This document shows, one piece after another, positions 33,471 through 45,180 of a DNA stretch of 64,000 bases. The notes under the pieces were generated by a model. The model made no database searches. It worked only from the letters and a program-made list of their open reading frames with translations, and was not told the DNA's origin. Within the stretch, counting starts at the first letter, position 1, and the number at the start of each line of letters is the position of its first letter. Both the position numbers and the translations under genes were made by a program. The stretch comes from Bathymodiolus brooksi (lineage: Eukaryota > Mollusca > Bivalvia > Mytilida > Modiolidae): assembly GCA_963680875.1 (NCBI GenBank), contig OY804582.1:47882646-47946645 (forward strand), in the 5' to 3' direction.

Positions 33471-35209
33471 TCACACTATGTAAAGAGTGTCCTCTATGAG
33501 CTGTGTCTTCGCGAGTAAAGTGTATTGTGACTTCTTTTTTATTAAAACTCTTGACGACAGGACATGCAGTGTAAAAAGATTATTGCTTGATTGGGTAATA
33601 TATTTTTAATTTTTACTCATCACAACTTATTATATAATAAATTTAGCATACATACATTCCATTTTCTCTAGATAAAGCTATTGCATTTCATAACAATAGG
33701 TGTATGTTGTTTGTGTGTTCATCAATATGGACCACATGTTTGGCAATTAATTGCATTCAATGAAAGAGTAATAACACAAATCTTTAAAAGGGTTTTAGCA
33801 TAAAACCAAACATGTTGAACTAAGTTACAAGGCAAATTTATGTGCAATAGTTTAAGTTGAAAGTTGTGTAATTTTTTATCTTTAGTTATACATAAGACAT
33901 TGAATAAATGCCATGCCAATCTTCTACAGAAGTTTCTGAATCGTTTTCTCATTTTTATGGCACATACTAGGCTCTTTTAGAATTCTCTTAATAAATAATT
34001 TGTAAAATTGCATATTAGGTCATGGATCATAGTTTCAAACATAATAATATGCTTCCAATTAGTTGGAATTGCACTAATAATGCCATTCATGTATTTAGTT
34101 GATATACTGTTAGGATAATATCTTTTTGCTGTTGCTTTTGTCTGTTTTTATTGATACACTTTTAGGACAAGATTTGCTTCCCTCTTGCCTTTGTCTGTTT
34201 TGGTTCATCTATTTTATATCAATTGTCTTTTGCTCTTGTCTGTATATACTAAATTAACATTAGTTTAATTTGAATAAAAGAGTTGAATATCATTTATTAT
34301 ATTATGTGCCTACACACATACAACTTATGTAAAGCATAGCATACACAGATCGTGTTACATCTTACTATATTGTAGATAATAGAAATCCCTAGGAATACCT
34401 AGAAGCCATCCACTTATAACGTATTCTCTATTCTCCAATAAAGCTAACAAAGTTTAATAAACTTTCTGTGTCAGATACTCAATTTATCTGATAACCCCTT
34501 TGGTGTTTTCTTATCTAAATAAATATGTCGACAATCTCATCATACCAGATTGTCCAAAACTTCCTGTTTAACAACGATTAATAATATATAGAATAAGATA
34601 GAATTATTTTAGCCGTTCATCCCACCATGTACGACCGATCATTCTACCATGTACGATAGCACGCCGGGTTTTATTTAAAAAAAGTGTTATGTAATAAACT
34701 TATATATGTGTATCTTATCCCTCTTCATTCATTTAAATCATTATAATAAAACATTAAAAGAAAATTCATATATCACATACCAACGACCAAGGCACGCTCA
34801 GGACAAACCATATATTGTTACACTGGGAACTTGCGTTCTCACGGCACATAATATTTAGTCAGACTGCCACTGGGACGCAGTGTGAAGACCATACTGACTT
34901 TGAATATGCTGAATTTTCTTTAAAAAACGTATATACAAAGCCAATTTGTATAAAATACTCTTATAGATAAATTATATTAATAGCACACATCACGAATTCA
35001 ATCTTAAACACAAATTTAATATGAAAATGTTGACTTGTCGCACGAACAGGTGGCTAGAGAATGACTCAAACACACCTTAACAAATATCACGATCTAAATA
35101 TAACTAATGCTCATTAGTTGAAAACGATCACGTAGTTTTTACATTGAAAACAACAATCCACTATTTTCCCGCTATTACTATTTGGTATCTTCAAACTCTT
35201 CTAACGACG
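33471..35209. other. Intergenic, no supported gene
   Basis: 34310-34440 is a relative of 29650-29830. The minus-strand ORF 33722-33952 shows no domain. The rest is AT-rich with no pattern I can name. Confidence 0.45.
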
Positions 35210-35554
35210 AACAAATACCACCGATATGCTCTACTTTAATATATAAGTTAACACTGTGTTGAATTTTAATTCTTTATTACCTGTGAAGGTGAATGTATCT
35301 GCAAACACCAGTTATAACATATTCACACTATTTCCTTGTCACATTGTATTTGTGTCAGTCCATATTGAGATATACAAGTTTGCAGACAGTTTCCATTCGT
35401 ATTCAACTATTAAAGGTAAATTCAAATTATCGAAATACTTAAATAGATTTACACTATGCACTTTTCAAAAAAGAATCTGATAAACAAATATCAAAATAAA
35501 TATATTTTAGATTTTAGTACCGTTTTGCATGCGGACCGACACTCTACTGACTTG

Positions 35555-35816
35555 GATCGTCATGGTCGTGATTGTATCGTAGTTGGAATTACAACTACCT
35601 ATGCTATCGGTGCCCATCACCACTAACGTGTTCGAATCCCGCTAAGGTGAAGTGCACTCGATACATCATTATGGGGTAACATTTGTCCGTGACTTGCGGC
35701 ATGTCAGTAGTTTTTCCCCGGGTTCTCCGGTTTCCTCCACCAGTAAAACTGAAGGCAACGATATAGCTGAAATATTGTTGAAACTGGGCTTAAACACCAT
35801 AACCCTAATCCTAACT
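35555..35816 (+). mobile_element. tRNA-derived SINE with Meta-domain-like core
   Basis: The 5' part holds a clear pol III B box, GTTCGAATC at 35630-35638. The middle has CGGGTTCTCCGGTTTCCTCC and the end CTGAAATATTGTTGAAAC, then TTAAACACC and a CCCTAATCCTAA tail. That core resembles the Meta-domain of mollusc SINEs. It is flanked by CTCTACTGACTTG (35542-35554) and CTCTATTGACTTG (35817-35829), a 13-bp target-site duplication with one mismatch. The X1 block has an empty site. It is non-coding and would depend on a LINE for movement. Confidence 0.85.
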
Positions 35817-36191
35817 CTCTATTGACTTGTTCTTCGGTGTCCTATTCACTCAACAAAATGGCAAAGAGATGATTGATTTTCTTAATTGATATATTAACGA
35901 TAACCATAAATATGGTACTAGGCTATCTAACAAACAGATCTCACTTAACTGAGGACACCAGCTAAATTTATTTAGAAAGATATTGGAAGACGTGGTTTGA
36001 ATAATCTTCACCAGGCACGCTTGAATATTATAGAAAATTATATATCTTTGAGAGTAAGCAAACTAAGTAGCCTAAATATACAATATTAGTGAATTGACGG
36101 TAAATATATAATTTATGTGGCGAGACTTAGTAGCGGGGAAATGACGAGCTTTTAGCGAGTCTTTCCATTCGTTTTGTGCCGAGCCACATAA

Positions 36192-36223
<32 letters not shown>

Positions 36224-36696
36224 CTTTTTTAATGTTCATATTTTTATTGAAATCTGTACATTTGTTAGTTGAATACATAAAGTACCGGTACCTTATCCCG
36301 GCCTCGTTAACATTAGTAAAGCACATAACATATAAAGATGTTAGTATTTGTTAGGAATTTACATACAGAATGGCATACTGTTTCTATTAGAATAACATGA
36401 CAGAAAATACCAAATAATGTGATTCCACAAAAAGATGAGTTTTTCAATCATAACAAGCCAAATTAACAAATATACAGATAATCAAAAAAATAGGGTTTTA
36501 AGTAGTTATAGAAGTAAAAGAAAAAAAAGGAAACAATTTAATTTATTCTGTTTTTTAAGGCATACAAATAATTTTTAAAGAGAAAGAAAAAGTTTTTTAA
36601 TTTGCTTTGATGAATAGGTAATTTTAGCATTCATAAAAACAAAAGGCTATTTCTTTTCTATCGTGTTATATACAGAATGAATATTTGCATAAATCT

Positions 36697-37227
36697 TTAT
36701 ATCGAATTAAACAGTAAAGCGAAAGCATTCCATATCTGGTTGAAAAAATCATTTTTTTTATTTTTAATAGCAATAGATTTCTCAATGTTATATAGTGACT
36801 GTATTTTCCTCTGCATTGTGACCAATGATAATTTTTTCTGAAAATATTTACAGTTTAAAATATACTGCTTTATTCTTAATAAAATGAGGTTGATAGCATC
36901 TCCTCGAGATGATTTTGAAGTATCACCAAAAAGAAAAAAATGTATAATAAATGGAATACTAACACCATTTGACAATAACCAAGAATCAATTTCATCAATG
37001 AAAGTTTGTACAATCTCACAGTTCCAAAATAAATGTTCTATAGTTTCCTCATCTTCCTGACAAAAAGTACAAAAGGCATTGTCGTTTACTTTAATTTTAT
37101 ACATAAATTTATTTGTTCCTAGGATACGTTGGTTAATTCTGTACTAAAACCATTGTAGTTTGGTATTTTGTGTGACTATAAAAGGTAGTTTGAATATTTC
37201 TCTCCATTTCGTTTCATCTAAACCTAA
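36697..37227 (-). pseudogene. LINE ORF2 C-terminus with zf-RVT motif
   Basis: The open part (37104-36697, 135 residues) has CTFCQEDEETIEHLFWNC near its start, a complete zf-RVT cysteine/histidine motif, then ILNCKYFQKKLSL. Upstream, past a stop near 37142, the strand continues with QRILGTNKF-like and KWREIFKLPF residues of the preceding conserved region. RT and endonuclease are absent. The domain usually ends LINE ORF2 proteins and binds nucleic acid. It is distinct from the satellite-embedded LINE and from the 22.4-kb LINE. Confidence 0.9.
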
Positions 37228-37368
37228 GGCTAATTATATATTTACCGTCAATACACCAATATTGTATTTATCTTGCAAGAAAATTTGCCAAAAAAAATGT
37301 TGTTCAATTTAATAATAGAAAACAGATAACGGAAACCCCATTGGTACCTCAATAGTAGTTCCAGTAAA

Positions 37369-37473
37369 GGGCGTGGCTTAATAGCGTTAATAGGTTAATG
37401 TAGAAAGTGCTATTATGACAGGGGTGTGGCTTAATAGCTTTATTAGGCCAATGTGAAAAGTGTTATTATGACA
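37369..37473. repeat. 52-bp tandem duplication
   Basis: Two units with GTGGCTTAATAGC, then AAGTG-TATTATGACA, at 37369-37420 and 37421-37473. Confidence 0.92.
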
Positions 37474-37875
37474 CTGTCACAATAACGCAGCAGTTTATTT
37501 CAACCCTTTTATTATGACAAAAATACCCAATTGTAGGATAAAACAAGTTAGCTAAACGTCCATCAAATCATCTATGTCTAAGGAAGATGAACTTAGTTTT
37601 AACAATCAATACCTACTAGCTGTACATTACAATACTACTTACACCATGTTAGTAATTGTCATCAACATGTAGAAGTCGCAATATATAATTTAATTTTAAA
37701 TTGTTGGTACCACGATGGTGTTGATTGAACAGGAAAGTTAATGAGATATCATCATGCAAATTAAGGTTCATTTTCCTCAGGCATTAATATACATTTAAGC
37801 TTATATATAAATGTCGCTGAAAGGAAACTAAAAATGTGACCCCTAAGAGGAATGTCCTCTTTAGGCAGTGATTTG

Positions 37876-37877
<2 letters not shown>

Positions 37878-37913
<36 letters not shown>
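37878..37913. repeat. (TA)n microsatellite
   Basis: A pure run of about 18 TA units. Other AT runs are at about 36194-36216 and 45388-45411. Confidence 0.97.
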
Positions 37914-37917
<4 letters not shown>

Positions 37918-38111
37918 CTTATGGTATGTAAGAATGTGCTAAAGTGGATGGATTCGGCTGACATTGTTGAGATATTGTAGATTTTTTTTAAATATTGGTT
38001 TCAGTTGTTTATATTTTACGTCCTAACTTTTGTGAGAAAAGTAACACTGAAAATATCAATGATACAACAATTGTCCCAGCAATAATATAGTGAATGCCAC
38101 CTATAATGTCA

Positions 38112-38189
38112 GTTACAGGTCGCTGTTAGAGGCCGATGTTACAGGTCGTGGTTACACGCCGATGTTACAGACCGCTGTGCTAATAGCGA
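38112..38189. repeat. 26-bp GC-richer triplicate
   Basis: Three units of exactly 26 bp starting GTTACAGGTCGCTG, GTTACAGGTCGTGG and GTTACAGACCGCTG. The first two end in GCCGAT. Clearly richer in GC than the surrounding DNA. Confidence 0.88.
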
Positions 38190-39340
38190 GTTTTATAGTA
38201 ATTTGACCCATTTTTGTGACAAGGTTAATATCTTTAACATAGTCGTAATCAATGGAAACATTATTCAAACTCTTTCTCAAACCAGTTCATATGACAGAAA
38301 GAAAAGATCACAATTCGTACTTGATATATTTTGCGCTAAATGACCAGTTCGCTCTCGTATAAAATGTTCATCACACGTCATCTGCTGAGGATCTATCTCT
38401 GTATATATTCATCTGAGAAATCACGCACAATGTGTTTTGTAGCTTAAAATGCCAAAATTCCACGTAAGACTTGATACAATGTTAATGTGGAAAGTGTGTT
38501 TGTCGATTGACGTTTGAATGCCTGCAAATATTTGTTTGTATAACTATTGCATACCTTTGTTAAATAACCAGTCTGCCTTTACTGACGAAAGCTGTGTTGA
38601 TCAAATTGGGGAACGAAATCAAATCCAATGATATGTGTGCCATCGTTACCTGATATTGTTTGACCTCGAGGGAATTTATGATTTTCATAAATTCGCACGC
38701 GATTGACAATAACAGGATGTATGTTTTAAAATTGTATTTACTAAATTTTCTTTTTAATGGATTTAAGATAATAATACTATTATTTTTTTAGATTACTCTA
38801 TTATATTTTATGATATTAATTAACAAGAATAAAACGTAAGCACATATATTTATTTATTTTTTAAATTTGATATTGAATGAAAGGCACACTCGATTGGCGA
38901 TATATAAATCAACAAATCCATTTTAAAGTTGTAGTTGGATTATATGTCATATCATTTGTTTTTGCAACGATACTATTATTGTACCAGTTTGATATATTAC
39001 TATTGAAACAAAAGAAGCTGCCTGTGTTAGACATAGCACATTTCATTTTGCGCATCTCGGCCTTCACCCGAGTACTCCGGCTGAAAAGGAACCCTGCTAT
39101 GTCCAATTTGTTTCAAAAGTGATGTATGATTAACTAACAGCTATTCACAGCCGGTGAAGTATATTAATAGGATATCTGATGACTATTACACCACCATAGT
39201 TTGATATGGGACATCACATTCCAAATAAGCATCTGTGTTATTCCCTTATTTAGATGAAGCATATAGGCTTACTACTACATCTAAAAGCTTTGGATCACAA
39301 GATCAATGATTTGTTCGATAAAATACTTTTCTGTAAGAAA
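38190..39340. other. Intergenic; short hydrophobic ORF not supported
   Basis: The plus-strand ORF at 38877-39122 encodes a hydrophobic stretch (GLYVISFVFATILLLYQF), but the X1 counterpart of its second half near 19400 has stops, and no family is recognised. The rest has no visible feature. Confidence 0.4.
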
Positions 39341-39349
39341 AGCAGTAGC

Positions 39350-39730
39350 CCTGTCCATTCGTACTGAGCCCATGGTTCCCTGATGCTAAGTGGAAATCAT
39401 GACTTTGAAAGTTGTACGATGGCCAGTACATCTTTGTTAACTGCTACGGGTCGTCTGTTTCACAAATGACCACATATATTTTCTGTTTTTCTTTCCGGAG
39501 CACTTGAGTTCGTCCGTTGTTTTTTATTCTTGTCTTAGTGGGGTTCGTGTTATTCATGTTGTCAAACTATATCACGTCATTAGTTCCGTGTTGTGATGTT
39601 AGGTACCTTTACCGTGTTAAAAGGACGTTCGATTCGGCTCGATTCCAAATTCTGTGGTATGGGGTTCATTTTGTTATTTATTTTATTGGTGGTGTGTTAC
39701 ATATACTGGTGTCCAAAACCATTTGATGTT
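39350..39730 (+). pseudogene. RT-family C-terminal and tail remnant
   Basis: Counterpart of 19690-20010: TTTCACAAATGACCACAT, TTTCCGGAGCACTTGAG, TTCCGTGTTGTGATGTTAG, ATACTGGTGTCCAAAACC. Frames are broken throughout. Confidence 0.6.
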
Positions 39731-40631
39731 GTCCGAGTTTCTGTTCTTTCATCTCCATGTTTGCACTGATGTTGGTTTGTGTCACTTCAGACTTGGAATT
39801 CGTGCCTTCAGCGTGGTTTAAACGCTTTCATTTATATACAGAAACAACTACTTGTTGCGTTGGCGTATACAAATAAATTGTAGGTCTATATGTTATAGAC
39901 ATTTACATATATCTACTGATTCCTCGTCTACTTTAACAAGTACAACTAATTAATAGTACTATATAAGTACTAATCAATGCATAATGATCTCACCAAGGTT
40001 GTCCTAATCTGTGAAATCATTATTAATCGTGGGTTTTTTATTTTCGTGGATTCCATGGAATTCGTGGTTCACATTAAGCATAAAAAAAAAAAAAATCCAA
40101 CGACATATTTTTTCCCCTATTGACTATAGCCTATAATGCTTGAAACCACGAATTCAAGAAGCCAAGGATCACTGCATTTTGTAGAAATCACGAATATTGG
40201 TGCTAGCGAAGGATATAGAATTGCAAACTGTTGGTGTGTATGTTATGGAAGTTTTAAGCTATGAAACAAATAAATAATGGCGTATGAATTTCGAACCCGT
40301 TATACATCCGTAGTTTTCTGTGTAGTGTTTTGTATATCACTGTTTGGCCCTTTTCCGTTTATCCTTTATCCGTTTTAGTTTTTGTTCTTCTGCCATTTAC
40401 GGCTTCTGATCACCTCTTATATATCGTCAAACCTTTCTTACGTACATATTACAGATCATCTTTGGGAGGATATGAAACCTATACCTATCATGCCTACGTA
40501 ATCATGCCTACGTGACAAGTGTTGTATACCTAACTGCTACGTAGAAACACCGAACTAAATATTATCCTCCACCAATATAATTTCTTTCCAATGAGCTTGT
40601 TATTCTGTCTGTCCTGTCCTTTGTTCATTCT

Positions 40632-41452
40632 AGGAAGACTTCACACAGGAGATTCTCAAGGAAAATGAAAAGAATTCTAATCCGGTCCTTTAATTTCAAG
40701 TTCCGCTATATAGACGATGTCCTATCACTAAATAAGGTTGATGATTTTGTCGATTGCATCTATGCCATTGTGCTTGAGATACAGGATACACAGATATAGC
40801 GAGGTATACTTCATACATTGACCCACACCTTGACATTGACTGTGACGACCCGTTAAGAACGGAATTTTACGACAACAGAGATGATTTCAATAGTTTCATT
40901 GTGAGCTCTCTATTTATACATTTGAATATGTGACAACATTACAACAACACCTCCATGTGCAGTATCTCTCTCAGTTCATCCGATATTCATGAGTCTGTGT
41001 TTCCTATTATGATTTACTTTATATAGGGTTATTACTGGCGAAGAAGCAGCTACTGGATCAATTGTTTCTAATGGTTAAGATGAAGTCATCTTTTGGAGAG
41101 TGTTACGATCAGCACCATGACTTGGTTACGGAATAGCTGTGCTACAAATGACTACGAATATGTTATGTTTGTTGTTCATGACTTATCACTGGGTGGGTTT
41201 GTAGCAAGAGTAACACGACAGGTGCCATATATGGAACATGAACTGCTTACCCTTGTGAAGCACATGTGTTCACGTCTGGGTTTAGGTAGGGTTCCAGTTG
41301 CTCGCTCTTTGGTTTTCTGTGTAATGTTATTGTTTGTTCTTTTTCGTTTGGTTATTGCATCGTCTTTACTTCTTCAATTTACGGAATCTAGTTACCCCCT
41401 GGTATCTTCACACTTTTCCTACGTTGATATTCTTTCTTGTAATAGATGTTAA
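40632..41452 (+). pseudogene. Reverse transcriptase remnant with intact YIDD box
   Basis: Starts near DFTQEILKENEKN. After a frameshift it reads FRYIDDVLSLN with the active-site box at 40707-40718, then DDFVDCIYAIVLEIQD, followed by a deletion and stops. Later pieces near 40905 (RDDFN) and 41070-41160 (KMKSSFGE, then CATNDYEYV in the ORF at 41093) are the C-terminus. The 3' tail follows to about 41460 with TTTTCTGTGTAATGTTATTG. It is the X2 counterpart of 24245-25020 and keeps the catalytic Asp pair that copy lost, but it is still broken. Confidence 0.8.
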
Positions 41453-41689
41453 AGCGTTCTTGAATTTTCCACCCTTTTTAAAGTATTTCTCTGAGCTCAC
41501 ATTATTGTTCGGACAGTTGATTATTCTTTTGTTCTTGTGTATATGAACATTAGGTTGTATCATTGTATGATTAGCAACGTGCTTACATATTGTTCAACGT
41601 TCGGCAATAGAACCCATGCTGTACTTTTGGAAAACTTCTGTCAAACAGCCTGGCTACCGTGATTATACTACTAATCTATATAATCAATA

Positions 41690-42930
41690 CATATATGACT
41701 CTTGACAATGTATGTTTAGAACTGACGAATACATGAACAACCAACAAGTAACTAACCGACTGCAAGTAATTACAAATAAAACAGACCATAGGTGATAATT
41801 AGGAGAACATAAAATAACGAAATATAATCGAGAATCGATGGGGGGTTTTAATTGTGGTATTTGTTATCCAATTTGGCTTTGTAGCTATCAAACATGGAAA
41901 GAATATAAAATAAAAACGCTTTTGCATATGAAAATGTATTAAGTAAGAGAATACATTCGTATGCATCACGTTCATTATTTTTTTTTAATCTACAGTTATG
42001 GTGTATGCTCCATTACGTAATAAACGGAATATTGATTTATATATGTTCTTAATTTAACTCATTCTCGAATAAGTGTTTGAGACGACAAATCACAGAAAAA
42101 TCGAACATTACATGCAAAGTATGAAAATGCTGGCATTATTCTACTATGAATGTGATTAATATTAACATCAACAGAGTACACAAAGGAGTAGGTCATTATT
42201 TTGCTATCAATGGTGTTAATATCAACAGATAACATGAACTTCTCGGGAACCTGAGATGACACAACGCTACTGGTTCGGATTCCTTTTACTACCTTGTATG
42301 CAAAATCTGACGCAGACCAACTCGCACATTCCCACAGAGCTATCAGCCTCACTTAACATCGATAGTTCCTCTAATCAGGAAAGACAAAAGTCACTAATCT
42401 GCGAAATACGAGCTTGTCTATCACATGCAAGGTATCGCACTCATAGTACCTAGCAGCATAGTAGGCCTATTTTGCAACAACACAGTTCTTACCATCACAC
42501 AACACGTATTTCACCAAAGAAAGTTACACTAGTCCTAACTCACCATTACCATCAATGAGATGACTTTAAAATGAGCAAAAGTCTTAGAAGTCGACACCAT
42601 CCCCCTATAATATCCGTAGACATTCGCCGAGGTATCACACCGTCGCACATATTGTATTACCTAGAATACTTCAACCTCAATCCCACAACAAACAAATTCG
42701 CTCCTTCATTGAGAACAGAAAATACGAGCGTTACACTCAAGGTTAATGTTTGAACGCTAGTCCCAGGTCTTCTTGATGTATCTCAATTACAAGACACATT
42801 TTCTGACCTATTTCAAAGACATACCAGAAACAGCAACATCATCGAAGACAAATTGCTTGTAGGTGATAGCCTGCTGTTTCGGTCCATCATAACTAGGTTG
42901 ACAGCAACTTGTCCCACAAAGATCTAGTAT
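41690..42930. repeat. X2 right part, paralogous to 25330-26640
   Basis: See 25330-26640. Small ORFs on both strands differ between the two blocks and are not called. Confidence 0.75.
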
Positions 42931-43609
42931 CACTAGAAGATTGAGAAGACCAATAGCAAATGAGCTATTTTATTTTAGAAAGATTGCTATATCACTTGAC
43001 ACACGCGCTCGATTTCTGGTGGCTTGATTCCCAATTCAATTATAAGGCGTCAATATCGGTTATTTCTCACAATACCATTTGACACGTGAACATAGTCATT
43101 TGATTTTAATTGGCTATCCTGTCTATTCCCTCTGGTTTTGTTGCTCTCAAAGATTTATGGATTATTATTTTTTATTTTTATTTTGCGTACTCTATAAAGG
43201 TTAATCCAGAAACGTGTCGCGCGCTCTGAATTAGATATCTATATATTTATTGGAAGCATACGACAATATTGTATGTCGTAGACATAATTCTTTCATATAA
43301 TTTTACAATTAGCTATTTTCTTTTTACATTTAGCAAAATCTGCTCCAGAGAGAAATTTGTTTATCATACCCCCTTCGATTATTTTTTTTCAATGAATTTA
43401 CACGTGTCAGATTTGAAATGGTTAATTTGGTTAATAATGACTCAATATGGATGGAAATAATTTTTGGGATCAGATCTCCGCATTCAGAATAGCTTGTATA
43501 CACAATATCTTTATAGTGGTAGTAAACTCCAGTGCAAGTTTTAAACAATTTATTAAAGCGTATCGCCAAAAATGAGTTCCTTAAGAAAACAGACGAAGAT
43601 GACATTCCA

Positions 43610-43980
43610 CCCTCGGTTTTTTGGTGGTGTCCGGGTTGCTAATTGGTATTGTTTTTTATGTAATGTCATTTTATGTGTCGGAGTTCCGTTTTTTGATGTC
43701 AGCTACGATTTCCGTCTTAAATGTTCGGTTCAGCTTTACCTCTAGTTGCTTGTAGAAGAGCTCAGGTCTGATGTGTGTTGTGTTTGTTTTTGGATAGTGG
43801 TGTCCAACACATGTTGTGTTGTGTTTTTGCTTTGCTTGTCTTCGGCTTGTGTACCCTATGATGCCAGTTGCTATGGAATGTCCATTTTTGATTACCTCGT
43901 CGGTATTTTGTAACTTTTGTATACACTTAGACACACGATGAAGTAAAAGAACAGCTTTTGTATTGCTATTCTGCATTATT
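43610..43980 (+). mobile_element. RT-family 3'-tail remnant
   Basis: GATGTCAGCTACGATTTCCG, GGATAGTGGTGTCCAACACA and a late GATTACCTCGTCGGTATTTT are the family tail words in order. The minus-strand ORF 43671-43976 lies over it and is a shadow. Confidence 0.6.
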
Positions 43981-44719
43981 TTGTTTCATAAGCAATCACG
44001 TTTTTCTCGCTTTTCTATTAATATTGTGTATTTAAAATGTGGCAATCTATGGCGTTATCTATTCAAAGTCAGTCGTAAATTTCTAATGTACAGAAATATT
44101 GTGTATTTTGCATTTGATTTTCTTTTGTTTTATATATGTATGTAATAACTTATCTAGTTTTCGTATATAATATTCGGCATTATCTCCCATTTATACTGAC
44201 CACATATTAAGTCAAACATTTTGAAAACGAATCTGATATTCCAATTTCTCTCGTTTATATACACAACTGTTTCCATTTATCTTACTATGTTCGTTGGTGA
44301 GTTATAACTACTTTTTTGTTTAAATATATTGTGCTTGTCATTTGAAACATTTCATTGCAATCAACCTGTATTATCTCCCTTTACATAGCTCCTGTATGGT
44401 AGTCCATGTTTAACTGTAGACATTGCTTAAAAATCGTGTTTTATTTGTTTTATATTTCTCATTTCATTAAAGGTTTGCAGATAAATAATGATGTTGCAAT
44501 TATTTGTATGTCAAATGTTCAAACATTAGATTGACTACAATATATGCATTGCCAGAAATATACACCCCCCAAAAAAAATATCCCCCCGTATTCATGATTA
44601 ATGATCTACAACTGTTACATATACTAATGATGTTCAATATTGGTCAGTTCATATTTTTTTGGCGTAAATTTTCCATTTTACCTGCCTATATCCTCATGAT
44701 ACCTATACAACAACACATT

Positions 44720-45180
44720 TGATATGGTCTGAGTTTCCATGTGTTATACATGTAATACACCGATGTCACAGTTATGCTTGATTACATGTATGTGTACACA
44801 ACTCGTTTAATATTTCACTAGCACATTTAGATTTATTGATGTAATACCGTATATGAGTAACATATCTATGTTATTTACTGTGGTATTATTATTATAATCG
44901 TTTTTATTTCATCTACGCTGTATAATGTTTCCATTGTATAGACCATCAAAGCAGTAAAAGTTTAATATTATTGTTTTACATGTTTATTTATGAAAGTTTT
45001 AATCCATACCTAATTATTGACTCTTATTTCTTTTTCCGTTTTCCGTAAGTATTATGTTAATGATAGCTCTTTTTTATTTAATTATATAAACTTTATAATC
45101 ACCTGTAAGGTAAGTATTATGTTCATTATAGTACTTTTTTAAATTAAATATAATAATCACCTATAATGTAAGTACTTGTG
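44720..45180. repeat. Older third copy of the 16.9-17.4 kb repeat
   Basis: ATGTAATACACCGATGTCAC, TTACATGTATGTGTAC, AATGTTTCCATTGTATAGAC and CACCTGTAAGGTAAGTATT match 16900-17370 with clear divergence. The right end is duplicated in tandem: units 45045-45109 and 45110-45168. Confidence 0.82.

Larger units (their letters stand above)
36072..37535 (-). mobile_element. X2-specific insertion containing a LINE fragment
   Basis: X1 reads straight from TAGCTTAA to CACAAGTTAGCC (about 19060-19085); X2 has about 1.46 kb between the matching words. Inside, 36079-36113 and 37232-37266 are a 35-bp inverted repeat with two mismatches around GACGGTAAATATATAATT, bracketing the LINE piece. A second palindrome pairs ATATAATTTATGTGGC (36105-36121) with its complement near 36183-36198, and an (AT)n run follows. 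Two nested events seem likely. Confidence 0.75.
35210..42930. repeat. Old segmental duplication block X2
   Basis: Counterpart of X1 in the same order and orientation. It carries its own insertions: a SINE (35555-35816) and a LINE-containing piece (about 36072-37535). The divergence between X1 and X2 is far higher than between copies A and B, so this duplication is much older. Confidence 0.78.

Noticed and set aside
35555..35700. A functional tRNA gene
   Set aside because: Only a B box and a loose tRNA-like head are visible, and it continues into a SINE core with target-site duplication.
38877..39122. 81-residue hydrophobic ORF as a small membrane protein
   Set aside because: The frame is not kept in the paralogous block near 19.4 kb and no family is recognised.
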